From: Planctomyces sp. SH-PL62
Lineage (GTDB): Bacteria > Planctomycetota > Planctomycetia > Isosphaerales > Isosphaeraceae
DNA: 64,000 bases
NCBI RefSeq assembly: GCF_001610895.1
Contig: NZ_CP011273.1
Location: 4,216,001-4,280,000 of the forward strand
Direction of reading: 5' to 3'
The translations under genes and the position numbers were made by a program. Within the stretch, counting starts at the first letter, position 1; each line of letters starts with the position of its first letter. The notes below the pieces were generated by a model. The model saw only the letters and a list, made by a program, of their open reading frames with translations, was not told where the DNA came from and did no database searches. Positions 35,148-46,034 of the stretch are shown in pieces.

Positions 35148-35872
35148 GGGTAGAAAGCCTGATAGGCGTACGGTGCCGCATGCGTGATTGCGTGGGTCTT
35201 CCCGAGTTTGCTAACATCTTCCTCCGTCTGGCGGTGGAGAATCGACTGCCGACAGGGTTAGGCGTTTGGCCTTTCCACATTCGGGCTGATCGAGTGATTC
35301 CTGAAAGCTCTGACATGGGCTGCTGACCGCCGGAGCTGCGTTCTCGTATGGAGCATGTGGTCGAAGTTAAAGATTCTCACATTACCTCGATTAGGGCCAA
35401 GCCAGGAGCAGGGACCGCTCGAATCGCGATGACGACATAACGGGCGAATGCCTCATTCGAGTTTACAATTGGATGAATTAAAAGAACTTAAGGTCGCCGA
35501 GGGCTGGTTGTATGAAACAGATGCTCGCGTGAGGAAGTGAGAGTGGTGTTCTTCGGAAGAGTCAGCTTGTCTAGATAATGCGCCTTATCTCCTTGACGAG
35601 GAGATGTGCGAAGGGTATTTCATAATGTTCGATCTCGGAGAATTCGCGACGTCTCCCCTCTCTCCTAAACATGCAGATCTGCGACGTATGAGGCTGGGGC
35701 GACGCAAGGTTTGGCGCCTTCTTGTTTGAAAATCCGGGAATCAACCCTGACTTTCGTGCCGATCCGGGATCCGTGCGTCTCGAATCGCCCCATCTGGAAG
35801 ACGATCAGGTGGGCCGATCAGGACGTCGGTGTTTTGCACCAGTCCGCTTCAGTCAAAGGATGAACCCGAGTC
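35148..35872. other. Gene-poor, AT-richer intergenic stretch
   Basis: About 725 bases between the receiver-like gene and the small lipoprotein gene. I find no credible ORF, tRNA or rRNA. Base composition is visibly less GC-rich than the coding parts, with runs such as AAATTAAAAGAACTTAAG near 35475. It may hold promoters of both flanking genes or a small RNA, but nothing specific can be supported. Confidence 0.5.
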
Positions 35873-36085
35873 ATGACTTCTCTTCGTGCTTCGCTATTGT
35901 GCGCGATGGGTCTGGCGTTTGCCTGCTTCGTTGGATGCCAGAAAGAGGAGCCGGTCGCCCCGCCGCCGCCGCCCGCACCGGCCGCGGCCGAGCCGGCGAA
36001 AGACACGGCGCCGGCCCGTGGCTCCTCGACGATCAAGAATGATATGGGCTCCAGCAGCGCCAAGGACACGACCCAGAAGAATTGA
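35873..36085 (+). CDS. Small lipoprotein, 70 aa
   Basis: A signal peptide with lipobox (LLCAMGLAFACFVGC) places the lipidated Cys at residue 22. The mature 48 residues are low-complexity: Glu, then a Pro/Ala run (EEPVAPPPPPAPAAAEPA), then Ser/Lys/Asp-rich to the end. There is no domain. It is probably a periplasmic or envelope spacer. A hairpin lies 15 bases after the stop. Confidence 0.75.
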   Translation: MTSLRASLLCAMGLAFACFVGCQKEEPVAPPPPPAPAAAEPAKDTAPARGSSTIKNDMGSSSAKDTTQKN

Positions 36086-36100
36086 ATTTCGATCCACGCG

Positions 36101-36138
36101 TCGTCCTGTTCCCTCTGCTTGCGGGGGGATCAGGACGA
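36101..36138 (+). terminator. Hairpin downstream of the small lipoprotein
   Basis: TCGTCCTG (36101-36108) pairs perfectly with CAGGACGA (36131-36138), and CCC/GGG pairs extend the inside of the stem. It lies 15 bases after the lipoprotein stop and is followed by TTCGTCT, so it could end that transcript. A second perfect 7-bp hairpin follows at 36152-36172. Confidence 0.5.
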
Positions 36139-36286
36139 TTCGTCTCGTCTAGACGCTCCTCTTGAGAGCGTCCCGGCTCAAGAGCTTAGTTTAGTTCGCC
36201 TGACAGACTGCTTGCGAGCTACCAATCCGCCTTGCAGTGTTCGTTCGGTTGTTCATTCGTAATCTCATTCGTGTGAGGGGTGCTTG

Positions 36287-37456
36287 ATGCATCATGTGTC
36301 TTCAGGCCGTCGCTCGTCGCGCGTCGGCTTTACGCTGATCGAGTTGCTGGTCGTCATCGCCATCATCGCCGTTCTCATCGCACTGCTCTTGCCGGCCGTC
36401 CAGTCGGCCCGCGAGGCGGCCCGCCGTTCGCAGTGCGTCAACAACCTGAAGCAGCTCGGCCTGGCGCTGCACAACTACGAGTCGACCTCCGGCTCGTTTC
36501 CGCTGGGCGGCAACTCGGCGCCCATCAGCGCCGGCGGCCGTTGCGACCCCGTCACCCACGACGGCTGCTATGACTGGGGGGCGTGGAGCGCCCACTCGAT
36601 GCTGCTCCCTTACATCGAGCAGCGGTCGGTCTACAACGCCCTGAACTTCATGACCACCGCTCGCGGAGACGGCAATCGCGAGGTCGCCAACTCGACGGGG
36701 ATGATGACCAACATCGCCTCGTTCCTCTGCCCTTCGTCCACCCCCCCGCCCCGCATCACCCAGAATCGCTGGGATGCCAACGGCGTGGTCATGGGCTTCT
36801 TCCCCGGCAACAGCTATTTCGCGAGCGCCGGCTCCACGATCATGTGGATCGGGTGGCCGATCAACAGCCCCAACGGCGTGTTCAACGTCGGTGGCCAGGC
36901 CTTTGGCATCCGCGACATCACCGACGGCACGTCGAACACGGTTGCTTTCGGCGAGTTTCGCATCGGCGACTTCAACGACCAGCAGAATTCGATCCAGGAC
37001 ATCGTCGGCGTCCAGTGGAACTCCGTCGGCTGGCCGGGCGTCCCGAATCGTAACATGGACGCCCCGACCGCCAACATGCCGGCCGGCGGCGGCTACCTGA
37101 CGAACGCCCTCCAAGCGTGCTCGCAGGCCTGGATCTCTCGCTCCGCCGGTGGTTACGGCACCAATGGCCAGCGGAGCTGGAACGGGCGTATGTGGCATGT
37201 CGGCAACTACGGCCACGCCCTCGGAAACCTCCTCGTGCCGCCCAACTCGCAGTATCCGTACTGCCAGTTCTACGACTCCAACGGCGACTTCGACTCGGCC
37301 GGCATCAACGGCCTCTCCAGCTTCCACCCCGGCGGTGCCAACGTCTGCTTCGGCGACGGCTCGGTCCGCTTCCTCAAGAACAGCGTCAGCTGGCCTGTCC
37401 TCTGGGCGATCGGGTCCCGCGCTCAGGGCGAGACGGTTAGCTCCGATTCGTACTGA
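36287..37456 (+). CDS. DUF1559 type II secretion-like pseudopilin
   Basis: 389 residues; the ATG at 36287 has GAGGGG seven bases upstream, and a TTG directly before it is an alternative. The class III prepilin signal GFTLIELLVVIAIIAVLIALLLPAVQ is split by a prepilin peptidase after Gly, leaving Phe at +1 and Glu at +5. The rest is the planctomycete DUF1559 domain, with HNYESTSGSFPLGG after the helix and a C-terminal CFGDGSVRFLKNSV (H-x9-DG type end). These proteins are abundant in planctomycetes and probably build periplasmic pseudopili. A strong terminator follows the gene, so it is monocistronic. Confidence 0.95.
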   Translation: MHHVSSGRRSSRVGFTLIELLVVIAIIAVLIALLLPAVQSAREAARRSQCVNNLKQLGLALHNYESTSGSFPLGGNSAPISAGGRCDPVTHDGCYDWGAWSAHSMLLPYIEQRSVYNALNFMTTARGDGNREVANSTGMMTNIASFLCPSSTPPPRITQNRWDANGVVMGFFPGNSYFASAGSTIMWIGWPINSPNGVFNVGGQAFGIRDITDGTSNTVAFGEFRIGDFNDQQNSIQDIVGVQWNSVGWPGVPNRNMDAPTANMPAGGGYLTNALQACSQAWISRSAGGYGTNGQRSWNGRMWHVGNYGHALGNLLVPPNSQYPYCQFYDSNGDFDSAGINGLSSFHPGGANVCFGDGSVRFLKNSVSWPVLWAIGSRAQGETVSSDSY

Positions 37457-37493
37457 CACGGCCTGCGCTGATTCTAACTCGTGAACAACCCCC

Positions 37494-37527
37494 CGGCCCG
37501 CTTCCGCCCTTCGGCGGAGGCGGGCCG
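37494..37527 (+). terminator. Strong rho-independent-like terminator of the DUF1559 gene
   Basis: A 15-bp stem (37494-37508 with 37513-37527, one G-U pair) closes the tetraloop CTTC. It begins 38 bases after the DUF1559 stop and is followed by TTGTCATT, a weak T-rich tail. Confidence 0.75.
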
Positions 37528-37656
37528 TTGTCATTCATGAGGGCTGTGCAGCCTTACGTGGCGTCGAAGCGGCTGCTACATTGAACAGGAGCTCTTTTCA
37601 GGACCCGTCCCTGCCGGACCCCGTCAGAGACGGACACCGCATTCGAGGCATGCACG

Positions 37657-40600
37657 ATGCGACGACGTACGTGGGTGGGACTCGGACTCGCGATGAGCTT
37701 CTTGCTGGGCCTCACCGACCGGGCCTCTCTGGTCGCCGCCCCCCCCGCGCCCACGAGCGAGAAGGTCGACTTCGAGCGTCAGGTTCGGGCGATCCTGTCG
37801 GACAAATGCTTCCACTGTCACGGCCCGGATCCGAAGAATCGCAAGGCCGGACTGCGTCTCGACTCCAAGGATGGAGCCTTCGGCGAGAGCAAGACCGGGC
37901 TTTTCGCGATCGTCCCCGGGGACCCGGACGAGAGCGAACTCGTCGCTAGGATCACCAGCGAGGATGAGGGGGAAAGGATGCCCCCGCGAGCCCTGGGACG
38001 TGATCTCTCCCCGCACGAGGTCGAGATCCTCACCCGCTGGATCGAACAAGGCGCGGAGTGGAAGGACCATTGGGCGTTCGTACCTCCCGTACGCCCTCCT
38101 GTGCCCGACATCGTACTCAAGGAGTGGGAGCGGAATCCGATCGATCGGTTCGTGCTGGCCCGTCTCGAATCCGAGGGGCTGACTCCGTCCCCCGAAGCCT
38201 CGCGCGAACGGCTGATCCGACGTCTGAGTTTCGACCTGACGGGCCTGCCGCCGACGCTCGACGAGATCGACGTCTACCTGAATGACAAGGAGCCCGACGC
38301 CTACGGCCGAGTCGTGGACCGCCTTCTCGCCTCGCCCCGTTTCGGCGAGCGAATGGCCGTCGATTGGCTGGACGTGGCCCGTTACGCCGACACGTTCGGT
38401 TATCAGGCCGACGTCTATCGCGCCATGTGGCCCTGGCGAGACTGGGTCGTTCGAGCGTTCAACGCGAATTTGCCCTACGATCAATTCGTCACCTGGCAGC
38501 TTGCCGGAGATCTGCTCCCCGAACCCTCGCGCGATATGATCCTCGCGACCGCTTTCAATCGCCACCATCGCCAAACGAACGAGGGGGGCTCGATCGAGGC
38601 CGAATGGCGGACCGAGTACGTCGCAGACCGCACGATCACCTACGGGGCGGCTTTCCTGGGACTGACCCTGGAATGCGCCCGGTGCCATACGCATAAGTAT
38701 GACCCGATCACGCAGAAGGATTTCTATTCGCTCTTCAGCTTCTTCAACAACATCGACGAATCGGGCCTCTACTCCCACTTCACCCCCGCCGTCCCCACTC
38801 CGACGCTCTGGTTGACCGACGAGGCCCACGAGAAGGCCCTCAGCGAGGCTTCGAAGCGTATTCGAGCAGCGGAGTCCGAGTTGGAACGTCTGGCCGAGGT
38901 GCGCCGGGACGGGTTCGATTCCTGGCTTCGGGATCCTGCACGATCGGAAGTCGTTTCGGCCCCTCTAGCCGGTCTACTCGGCGATTTCCCCCTCGACGCG
39001 ATCGAGGAGGGCAAGACAGTGAATCGATTCGACCCGAGCAAATCCGGCTCGGCGGCAGAGAACCCCAGCGTCGTCGAGGGCCGCGTAGGCCGGGCGATCC
39101 GATTCGACGGCGAGAACAGCCTGACGTTGCCGATGGGGAACTTCGACCGCTTCCAGCCGTTCTCGCTCGCACTTTGGATCAAGACGCCCGACCTGAAGGA
39201 TCGGGCTGTCGTCCTCCGGCGTTCGATGGCCTGGACCGACGCCGGCAGCCGCGGCTATCAGCTACTCATCGAGGAAGGCCGGCTCACGGCGGCGCTCATC
39301 CACTTCTGGCCCGGCAACGCCATCGGCGTCGCCTCGCGCGATCCCTTACCCATCAACCAATGGGTCCACGTCGTGCTAACCTATGATGGTTCGAGCCGCG
39401 CGTCCGGACTCAAGCTCCATGTCGACGGCCGGCCCGCCCCCCTGATCGTCGTTCGCGACAACCTCACCAAGACGATCACCGGCGGCGGCGCCGACGACCT
39501 CGTCCTCGGCCAGAGGTTCCGCGACCGAGGTTTCAAGGATGGTGAAATCGACGAACTCCAAGTCTTCGGACGCGCCCTGACCCCCGTCGAGGCCACGCAG
39601 CTCCATGACGGGAAATCCCTCGACGACCTCCTGAAAGCCGAGCTCGCCTCACTCGCGAATGAGGACCGGTCCAGTCTCCTGGCCTACTACCTCGCGAACG
39701 TCGACGATCAATACAAGTCGGCCTTGGCCGCCGTCGAGGAGGCTCGGAAGGAGCTCAGCCGCGTCGTCGATCCGATCGACGAGATCATGGTGATGAAGGA
39801 GATGGCCGAGCCGAGGCCGACGTTCGTGTTGAAACGTGGCGCTTATGACGCCCCCGGTGATCAGGTCTCGCCCGCAACCCCCGAGAGCCTCCTCGCCTTC
39901 CCCCCCGGCCAGCCTCGTAATCGCCTCGGCCTGGCCCGATGGACGACCGACCCGCGGAATCCGCTCATGGCTCGCGTCACGGTCAACCGTTGGTGGCAGT
40001 CTCTCTTTGGTCGGGGGCTGGTCTCGACGCCCGAGGATTTCGGTTCTCAGGGCCAACTGCCATCCCATCCGGAATTGCTCGATTGGCTGGCGTGTGAACT
40101 CGTCGATTCGGGATGGAACGTCAAACGGACCTGGCGGTCGATCGTCACCTCGGCCACTTACCGGCAATCCTCGGACGCGAACGCCGAACTTTATGCTCGG
40201 GATCCGGAGAACCTCCTGCTGGCTCGCGGTCCTCGCGAGCGACTCTCCGCCGAGATGATGAGAGATAACGCCCTGGCAGTCGGGGGGCTTCTCGTCGGGA
40301 CCATAGGAGGACCGCCGGTCAAGCCATTCCAGCCTGACGGGCTCTGGGAAGAGAAGTCGAGCCAGGTCTACGTGCGAGACGTCGGCCCGGGGAGCCACCG
40401 TCGAAGTCTCTACACGTACTGGAAGCGGACGTCGCCCCCCCCCGCGATGCTGACCCTGGACGCAGCCAATCGCGAGGTGTGCTCCGTCAGGCGGCTGCCT
40501 ACGGCCACTCCCCTCCAGGCGCTCGTTCTCCTCAACGACCCCCAATTCGTCGAGGCCGCTCGCGCCCTGGCGGAGCGCGCGTTCCACGAGGCGGGGCCGA

Positions 40601-40854
40601 CCCCTCACGACCGCGTTGTCTTCCTGTTCCGCGTGCTAACCGGTCGTCGCCCCGACGCCGACGAATCGACGCTTCTGCAAACCCTCTATCGTGAGCAGTA
40701 CGAAGAATTCTCCTCGGGTCGGGCGGACGCCCACAAGTTGCTGGCCGTCGGCGACGCCCCTCGCGATCCGGCCCTGGACCCGGTCGAATACGCGTCGTTG
40801 ACCGTCGTGGCGCAGGCCCTGTTCAATTACGACGAGACCGTCACGAAGCGTTGA
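37657..40854 (+). CDS. PSCyt1/DUF1549/LamG/DUF1553 exported protein
   Basis: 1065 residues with an N-terminal signal ([22 protein letters not shown]). The PSCyt1 heme site is [15 protein letters not shown], with [11 protein letters not shown] after it. DUF1549 has [13 protein letters not shown] and [14 protein letters not shown] concanavalin/LamG-like beta domain (about 485-650, [12 protein letters not shown] ... [11 protein letters not shown], then LKLHVDG) is inserted. DUF1553 ends the protein ([32 protein letters not shown]). The family is nearly specific to planctomycetes and verrucomicrobia and occurs with DUF1501 sulfatase-like partners; substrate and electron partner are unknown. The DUF1501 gene follows after 16 bases. 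Confidence 0.96.
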   Translation: MRRRTWVGLGLAMSFLLGLTDRASLVAAPPAPTSEKVDFERQVRAILSDKCFHCHGPDPKNRKAGLRLDSKDGAFGESKTGLFAIVPGDPDESELVARITSEDEGERMPPRALGRDLSPHEVEILTRWIEQGAEWKDHWAFVPPVRPPVPDIVLKEWERNPIDRFVLARLESEGLTPSPEASRERLIRRLSFDLTGLPPTLDEIDVYLNDKEPDAYGRVVDRLLASPRFGERMAVDWLDVARYADTFGYQADVYRAMWPWRDWVVRAFNANLPYDQFVTWQLAGDLLPEPSRDMILATAFNRHHRQTNEGGSIEAEWRTEYVADRTITYGAAFLGLTLECARCHTHKYDPITQKDFYSLFSFFNNIDESGLYSHFTPAVPTPTLWLTDEAHEKALSEASKRIRAAESELERLAEVRRDGFDSWLRDPARSEVVSAPLAGLLGDFPLDAIEEGKTVNRFDPSKSGSAAENPSVVEGRVGRAIRFDGENSLTLPMGNFDRFQPFSLALWIKTPDLKDRAVVLRRSMAWTDAGSRGYQLLIEEGRLTAALIHFWPGNAIGVASRDPLPINQWVHVVLTYDGSSRASGLKLHVDGRPAPLIVVRDNLTKTITGGGADDLVLGQRFRDRGFKDGEIDELQVFGRALTPVEATQLHDGKSLDDLLKAELASLANEDRSSLLAYYLANVDDQYKSALAAVEEARKELSRVVDPIDEIMVMKEMAEPRPTFVLKRGAYDAPGDQVSPATPESLLAFPPGQPRNRLGLARWTTDPRNPLMARVTVNRWWQSLFGRGLVSTPEDFGSQGQLPSHPELLDWLACELVDSGWNVKRTWRSIVTSATYRQSSDANAELYARDPENLLLARGPRERLSAEMMRDNALAVGGLLVGTIGGPPVKPFQPDGLWEEKSSQVYVRDVGPGSHRRSLYTYWKRTSPPPAMLTLDAANREVCSVRRLPTATPLQALVLLNDPQFVEAARALAERAFHEAGPTPHDRVVFLFRVLTGRRPDADESTLLQTLYREQYEEFSSGRADAHKLLAVGDAPRDPALDPVEYASLTVVAQALFNYDETVTKR

Positions 40855-40870
40855 AGGGAGCGGAGGCGTC

Positions 40871-42340
40871 ATGGCCGAGATTCGTGAACATCGAGACGAC
40901 CCCCTCTTGATCAGCACTCGCCGCCATTTCTTCTCGCGGACGAGCCTTGGACTGGGTGGGGCGGCGCTCGCGACCCTTCTGGGGGGCGCGGCCGATCCGT
41001 CGTCCTCCGGTTCGCCGGACGCCGCCCGGGGCGCTCTGGACGGACCGCATTTCGCTCCCAAGGCGAAACGGGTCATTTACTTGTTCATGAGCGGAGGTCC
41101 GTCGCAACTCGACCTGTTCGACTACAAGCCGCTTTTGAATCAGATGAACGGGCGCGATCTCCCCGAATCGGTTCGGCAAGGTCAACGTCTGACTGGGATG
41201 TCCTCGAACCAGGCGGCCTTGCCGCTCGCCGGTTCGTTGTTCGGGTTTTCGCGTCACGGCGACTCGGGCGCGTGGATCAGCGAGTTGCTGCCGCACACCG
41301 CGAAGGTCGCCGACGACCTCTGTTTCATCCGGTCGCTCCATACCGAGGCCATCAACCACGACCCGGCGATCACCTTCTTCCAGACCGGTTCGCAGATCGC
41401 CGGCCGGCCCTCGATGGGCGCCTGGCTGAGTTACGGCCTGGGATCGATGAATGAAAATCTGCCGACGTTCTGCGTCCTGATCAGCCAGAGGCCCGTCGAT
41501 CAGCCGCTCTACTCGCGGCTCTGGGGCAACGGCTTCCTGCCGTCGATCCATCAGGGCGTCCAGTTCCGATCCGGGGCCGAGCCGGTCCTCTATCTGGAGA
41601 ATCCACCAGGGACAAGCGCCGCGGGTCGTCGCAAGATGCTCGATCGCCTCCGCGAACTGCACCAGAAGGAGTACGAATCGAGCCTCGACCCGGCGGTCGC
41701 CGCGAGGATCACCCAGTACGAGATGGCCTACCGGATGCAGACCTCCGTCCCGGAGGCCGCCGGCGTGGCAAATGAACCCGATCATATCTATGATCTTTAC
41801 GGACCCGACGCCCGCAAGCCGGGGACCTTCGCCGCCAACTGTCTCCTGGCTCGCCGACTCGCCGAGCGCGGGGTGCGGTTCATCCAACTCTACCATCCCG
41901 GCTGGGATCACCACGGCGGCCTGCCCGCCGGCATCCGGCAGCTGACGAAGGAAACCGACCAGGGCTGCGCCGCGCTCATTCACGACCTGAAGCAGCGTGG
42001 GATGCTCGAGGACACCCTCGTGCTCTGGGGAGGGGAATTCGGTCGTACAAACTACAGCCAGGGTAAACTGACGCCAACCGATTACGGGCGAGACCATCAC
42101 CCTCGGTGCTTCACCGCCTGGGCCGCCGGGGGGGGGGTGAAGCCCGGCCTCACGTTCGGCGAGACCGATGATTTCGGCTACAACGTCGTCGCCGACCCCG
42201 TTCATATCCACGACTTCCAGGCCACGATCTTGGCGCTTCTCGGCATCGACCACGAGCGACTGACTTATAAATTCCAGGGACGCTACTTCCGACTGACGGA
42301 CGTCGCCGGAAACGTCGTCAAGGATGTGATCCAGGCTTGA
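40871..42340 (+). CDS. DUF1501 (sulfatase-like fold) protein with Tat-type signal
   Basis: 489 residues. The N-terminus [23 protein letters not shown] is a twin-arginine type signal, so it should be exported folded. The DUF1501 domain carries [75 protein letters not shown] and [12 protein letters not shown], with GRDHHP and [11 protein letters not shown] late. The fold belongs to the alkaline phosphatase/sulfatase superfamily. It has GGAGCGGAGG as ribosome site and forms a clear two-gene operon with the cytochrome gene upstream. Confidence 0.95.
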   Translation: MAEIREHRDDPLLISTRRHFFSRTSLGLGGAALATLLGGAADPSSSGSPDAARGALDGPHFAPKAKRVIYLFMSGGPSQLDLFDYKPLLNQMNGRDLPESVRQGQRLTGMSSNQAALPLAGSLFGFSRHGDSGAWISELLPHTAKVADDLCFIRSLHTEAINHDPAITFFQTGSQIAGRPSMGAWLSYGLGSMNENLPTFCVLISQRPVDQPLYSRLWGNGFLPSIHQGVQFRSGAEPVLYLENPPGTSAAGRRKMLDRLRELHQKEYESSLDPAVAARITQYEMAYRMQTSVPEAAGVANEPDHIYDLYGPDARKPGTFAANCLLARRLAERGVRFIQLYHPGWDHHGGLPAGIRQLTKETDQGCAALIHDLKQRGMLEDTLVLWGGEFGRTNYSQGKLTPTDYGRDHHPRCFTAWAAGGGVKPGLTFGETDDFGYNVVADPVHIHDFQATILALLGIDHERLTYKFQGRYFRLTDVAGNVVKDVIQA

Positions 42341-42571
42341 AGCGGTCGGCTCAGGCCACGGTCCTGATGGGGAACCATCTCGCTCGCCGACGCCTTCGCG
42401 CGCCTCATGCCCATGGCCTTCATTGGATACTGGCGGGCTGGGCTTAAAGCGACTCGATCGCCGCGTGCCAGCTGCAACTTTGTAGTCGGCCGCATCCGGC
42501 GTTCCGTATGCCAGTCGGCTCAGGGACGATCGGCTAGATCTCTCTCAGGTTTGCAAGGTCAGGGATAAGGC

Positions 42572-42586
42572 TGGCATCGAATCTGC
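42572..42586 (+). promoter_or_regulatory. Sigma-54-like -24/-12 sequence upstream of treS
   Basis: TGGCAT (42572-42577), five bases, then CTGC (42583-42586) gives GG-N10-GC, the required spacing. It differs from the full consensus at the T of GGCAT and the C of CTGC, both of which are found in real sites. The start would be near 42598, about 64 nt upstream of the likely GTG start. Confidence 0.45.
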
Positions 42587-42661
42587 TTGCCTGCATCGGG
42601 ATTGTTCCAAGGAAGTTCGGCGGGCGCGTCGATGCGTCCCCTTGAGATGGGAGTCACGGCG

Positions 42662-45600
42662 GTGTCAGACGACGGTCTCTGGTACAAGGACGCGATCATC
42701 TACGAGGCCCACGTCCGGGCCTTTTACGACAGCAACGGTGATGGCATCGGTGACTTCCGAGGGCTCACCCTCAAGCTGCCTTATCTTCGCGATCTGGGCA
42801 TCACTGCGATATGGCTGCTTCCGTTTTATCCGTCGCCCTTGCGAGACGACGGCTACGATATCGCCGACTACACATCGGTGAACAAGCAGTACGGGCGTCT
42901 GTCGGACTTTCGCGAGTTCCTGGAAACGGCCCACGATCTCGGACTCAAGGTCATAACCGAACTGGTTTTGAACCATACGTCGGACCAGCACCCCTGGTTC
43001 CAGAGGGCCCGCAATGCTCCTCCTGGGAGTCCTGAACGCGATTTCTACGTTTGGAGCGATACGCCCGAGCTTTACTCTGAAGCCCGGATCATCTTCAAGG
43101 ATTTCGAGCTATCGAACTGGAGCTGGGATCCGGTCGCCAACGCTTATTACTGGCACAGGTTCTACTCCCACCAGCCTGATCTCAATTACGACAACCCAGC
43201 GGTCTGGGAGGCTGTGTTCCCGCTCCTGGATTTCTGGTTCAACATGGGCATCGACGGCCTCCGTCTCGACGCCATCCCTTATCTCTACGAGCGTCCAGGC
43301 ACCAACTGCGAGAATCTCCCCGAGACGCACCTCTTCCTCAAGGCGTTGCGTCGCCGTCTCGACGAGAAGTTCCCCTCGCCGCCCCGAATGTTCCTCGCCG
43401 AGGCCAATCAGTGGCCCGAGGACGCCGTGGCGTATTTCGGCGACGGCGACGAATGCCACATGGCGTTCCACTTTCCCGTCATGCCCCGGCTGTTCATGGC
43501 TCTCCATCAAGAAGATCGATACCCGATCCTCGACATCCTGGCGCAGACGCCCACGATCCCCGACAATTCCCAGTGGTGCATGTTCCTTCGGAACCATGAC
43601 GAGCTGACGCTCGAGATGGTGACCGACGAGGAACGCGACTCGATGTACCGCGCCTACGCGCACGATCCCGAGGCCCGCATCAACCTCGGGATTCGCCATC
43701 GCCTCGCCCCCTTGCTTCATAACGACCGCAGGCGGATCGAACTGATGACCGGGCTCTTGTTCTCGCTGCCGGGGACGCCGGTTCTCTACTACGGCGACGA
43801 GATCGGCATGGGGGACAACATCTATCTCGGAGACCGGAACGGCGTGCGCACGCCGATGCAGTGGTCGCCGGATCGAAACGCCGGGTTCTCGACCTGCAAT
43901 CCGCAGAAGCTCTACTTTCCCGTCATCATCGATCCGGAGTATCACTACGAGGCCGTGAACGTCGAGAGCCAGCAGGAGAATCCGAGTTCGCTCCTGTGGT
44001 GGGTCAAGCGACTGATCGCGCTTCGCAAGCAACACCAGACGTTCGGCCGCGGAACGATCGAGTTCCTCAGGCCGGAGAACTCACGAATTTTAGCGTTCAT
44101 ACGACGATATAAAGATGAGTCGATTCTGGTCGTCGCGAACCTGTCCCGCTTCATGCAGTACGTCGACCTCGACCTACGTGAGTTTCACGGTTTCGCCCTG
44201 GAAGAGCTTTCAGGCCACACCCTCATGCCGCCGGTCGACGACCGGCCCTATCGTCTGACGCTCTCCGCGTATGGTTTCTTCTGGTTCCTGCTCAAGCCAT
44301 CGGAGGTGGGGGTCAATACGGCCGATAAGGAGCCGCTGCGGATTTCCGACCTGCCCGTCCTGGCCATCAAGCAGGATTGGCGGACGGAGCTGGCCCGAAT
44401 GGACTCGATGAGGATCGGGCGGCTGCTTCCGAATTTTTTGGAGCGCCGTAGGCCGGTCGGCATGTCGAGGATCACTGAAGTCAACGTGACCCGTTCCGTG
44501 CCGGATCCAATGGGCACCGGGGACGTCCAGTGGCTCGTCGTCGGGGCCGCGTTGGAATCGGGTGACGTGGAGACGAACATCCTACCTTTGATGTTGATTT
44601 CGGAGGAGCAGGTCCCGAACCTGCTCGACCCCGGGCCGGGAACCTTCCTGGCGCAAACCCTCAAGCCTCATGGCGGAGTTCTTTGCGACGCGCTGACGGT
44701 CCCTTCATGCGGCGAGGAGATCGTCCGAGCGATTCGAAATGGGATGACGGTGCCGCTCGCCGACGGAGAACTCGCTGCGGTCCCCCTGATGGGACTGACC
44801 GACCTGGAACTCGGTGGGGCACCTCTGGTGCCGACGCAGCTTATCCGCAGCGAGCGGTTCAACACGACCTTGATCTTCGACGAGCGACTCACCCTCAAGA
44901 CGTTCCGGTGCATCGACTCTGAGATCAACCCGGACTTCGAGATGCGTTCGTTCCTCTCGACCCGCCAGACGTCGCTCATCGTGGCGCCCGTGCTGGGCTA
45001 CCTCGAGTATCGGCGCGTTCACGGCGCGCCGGTTACGATGGCCGTTTTGAACCAGTTCGTTCCCAACCAGGGAACGGCGTGGGCGCTGACGTTGAACCAT
45101 CTCAGTCAGTTTTACGAACGGGTCGCCGCGCACCTCCACCGACGGAGCGTCGAGTCGGAATCCCACGTCGAGTCGCCCGAGCCGACGACCAACGAGGAGT
45201 CGATTCTCGAAGGGTTGATGGCGGGCTTCGAGGTCCACGCCCAGCACCTCGGCGTCAAGACTGCGCTGCTTCATCGGACGTTGGCATCGGACAAGACGAC
45301 GCCGGAATTTCGTCCCGAGTCGTTCGGTCGGCTGTATCAAAGGTCTCTCTACCAATCGACGCGGAATCTAACCCACCAGGTCTTCACGCGCCTTACAAGC
45401 GTGCTCGCCAAGTTGCCCGAGCCGACGAGGACCGAGGCGGCCGAGGTGCTGGACCTACGCGAGCAACTACTGGCTCGGTTCCGACAGGTCTCGGATCGCA
45501 GCTTCGGCGGCTCGCGGATCCGAATCCACAGCGATTACGAACTGGATCAGATTCTCTATACCGGGGCCGAACTGGTCGTCTACGATTTCGAGGGCGACGC

Positions 45601-46033
45601 CGACGACTCATCGGGCGAACGACGGGTGAAACGGTCGCCGCTCCGCGACGTGGCGTCGATGATCCGTTCGTTCGATTACGCCGCGTCCAGCGTTCTATTC
45701 GATCTCGGCAGGAAGCAGGCCCGGCCCCCGGGCATGGTCCGGGAGGAGGATCGATCAGCCCTGGAACCGTGGGCGAGGCGCTGGGTCGCTCGGGCGGCGA
45801 GGCATTTCCTTGAAGCTTATCTGGAGGCCATCGACGAGCCCGGCCTGCTTCCCGAGAGCCGCAACGACATCGACCTCTTGCTGAACATTTTGCTGCTCGA
45901 ACGCACGGTGGACGACATCGGACGCGATCTCGCTCGCCGACCCGATTGGGTCGCCATCCCGATCCGGGCTCTCCTTCGCGAGCTGCAGCCTCAGCCGGCA
46001 GCCGCCTCGTCTCCTGAGCAGCCTTCAGCTTGA
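42662..46033 (+). CDS. treS: Trehalose synthase fused to maltokinase
   Basis: 1123 residues from GTG 42662 (GGGAG eight bases upstream); ATGs at 42632 and 42647 and a TTG at 42587 are in-frame alternatives. Residues about 1-560 are a GH13 isomerase converting trehalose to maltose: [24 protein letters not shown], nucleophile Asp203 ([15 protein letters not shown]), acid/base Glu247 (AEANQWP) and Asp313 (RNHDEL). About 620-1120 is a kinase-like maltokinase giving maltose 1-phosphate, with [10 protein letters not shown]-type linker helices and a C-terminal [10 protein letters not shown]. This fusion feeds GlgE-type glucan synthesis, but glgE and glgB are not in the window. Confidence 0.94.
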   Translation: MSDDGLWYKDAIIYEAHVRAFYDSNGDGIGDFRGLTLKLPYLRDLGITAIWLLPFYPSPLRDDGYDIADYTSVNKQYGRLSDFREFLETAHDLGLKVITELVLNHTSDQHPWFQRARNAPPGSPERDFYVWSDTPELYSEARIIFKDFELSNWSWDPVANAYYWHRFYSHQPDLNYDNPAVWEAVFPLLDFWFNMGIDGLRLDAIPYLYERPGTNCENLPETHLFLKALRRRLDEKFPSPPRMFLAEANQWPEDAVAYFGDGDECHMAFHFPVMPRLFMALHQEDRYPILDILAQTPTIPDNSQWCMFLRNHDELTLEMVTDEERDSMYRAYAHDPEARINLGIRHRLAPLLHNDRRRIELMTGLLFSLPGTPVLYYGDEIGMGDNIYLGDRNGVRTPMQWSPDRNAGFSTCNPQKLYFPVIIDPEYHYEAVNVESQQENPSSLLWWVKRLIALRKQHQTFGRGTIEFLRPENSRILAFIRRYKDESILVVANLSRFMQYVDLDLREFHGFALEELSGHTLMPPVDDRPYRLTLSAYGFFWFLLKPSEVGVNTADKEPLRISDLPVLAIKQDWRTELARMDSMRIGRLLPNFLERRRPVGMSRITEVNVTRSVPDPMGTGDVQWLVVGAALESGDVETNILPLMLISEEQVPNLLDPGPGTFLAQTLKPHGGVLCDALTVPSCGEEIVRAIRNGMTVPLADGELAAVPLMGLTDLELGGAPLVPTQLIRSERFNTTLIFDERLTLKTFRCIDSEINPDFEMRSFLSTRQTSLIVAPVLGYLEYRRVHGAPVTMAVLNQFVPNQGTAWALTLNHLSQFYERVAAHLHRRSVESESHVESPEPTTNEESILEGLMAGFEVHAQHLGVKTALLHRTLASDKTTPEFRPESFGRLYQRSLYQSTRNLTHQVFTRLTSVLAKLPEPTRTEAAEVLDLREQLLARFRQVSDRSFGGSRIRIHSDYELDQILYTGAELVVYDFEGDADDSSGERRVKRSPLRDVASMIRSFDYAASSVLFDLGRKQARPPGMVREEDRSALEPWARRWVARAARHFLEAYLEAIDEPGLLPESRNDIDLLLNILLLERTVDDIGRDLARRPDWVAIPIRALLRELQPQPAAASSPEQPSA

Positions 46034-46034
46034 T

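Noticed and set aside
35141-35326. Short plus-strand ORF in the gene-poor region
   Set aside because: Starts inside the receiver-like gene on the other strand, no ribosome site, no recognisable features.
36201-36215. Sigma-54-like TGACAG-N5-TTGC before the DUF1559 gene
   Set aside because: The -24 GG is GA, which is the least tolerated change; kept out of the features.
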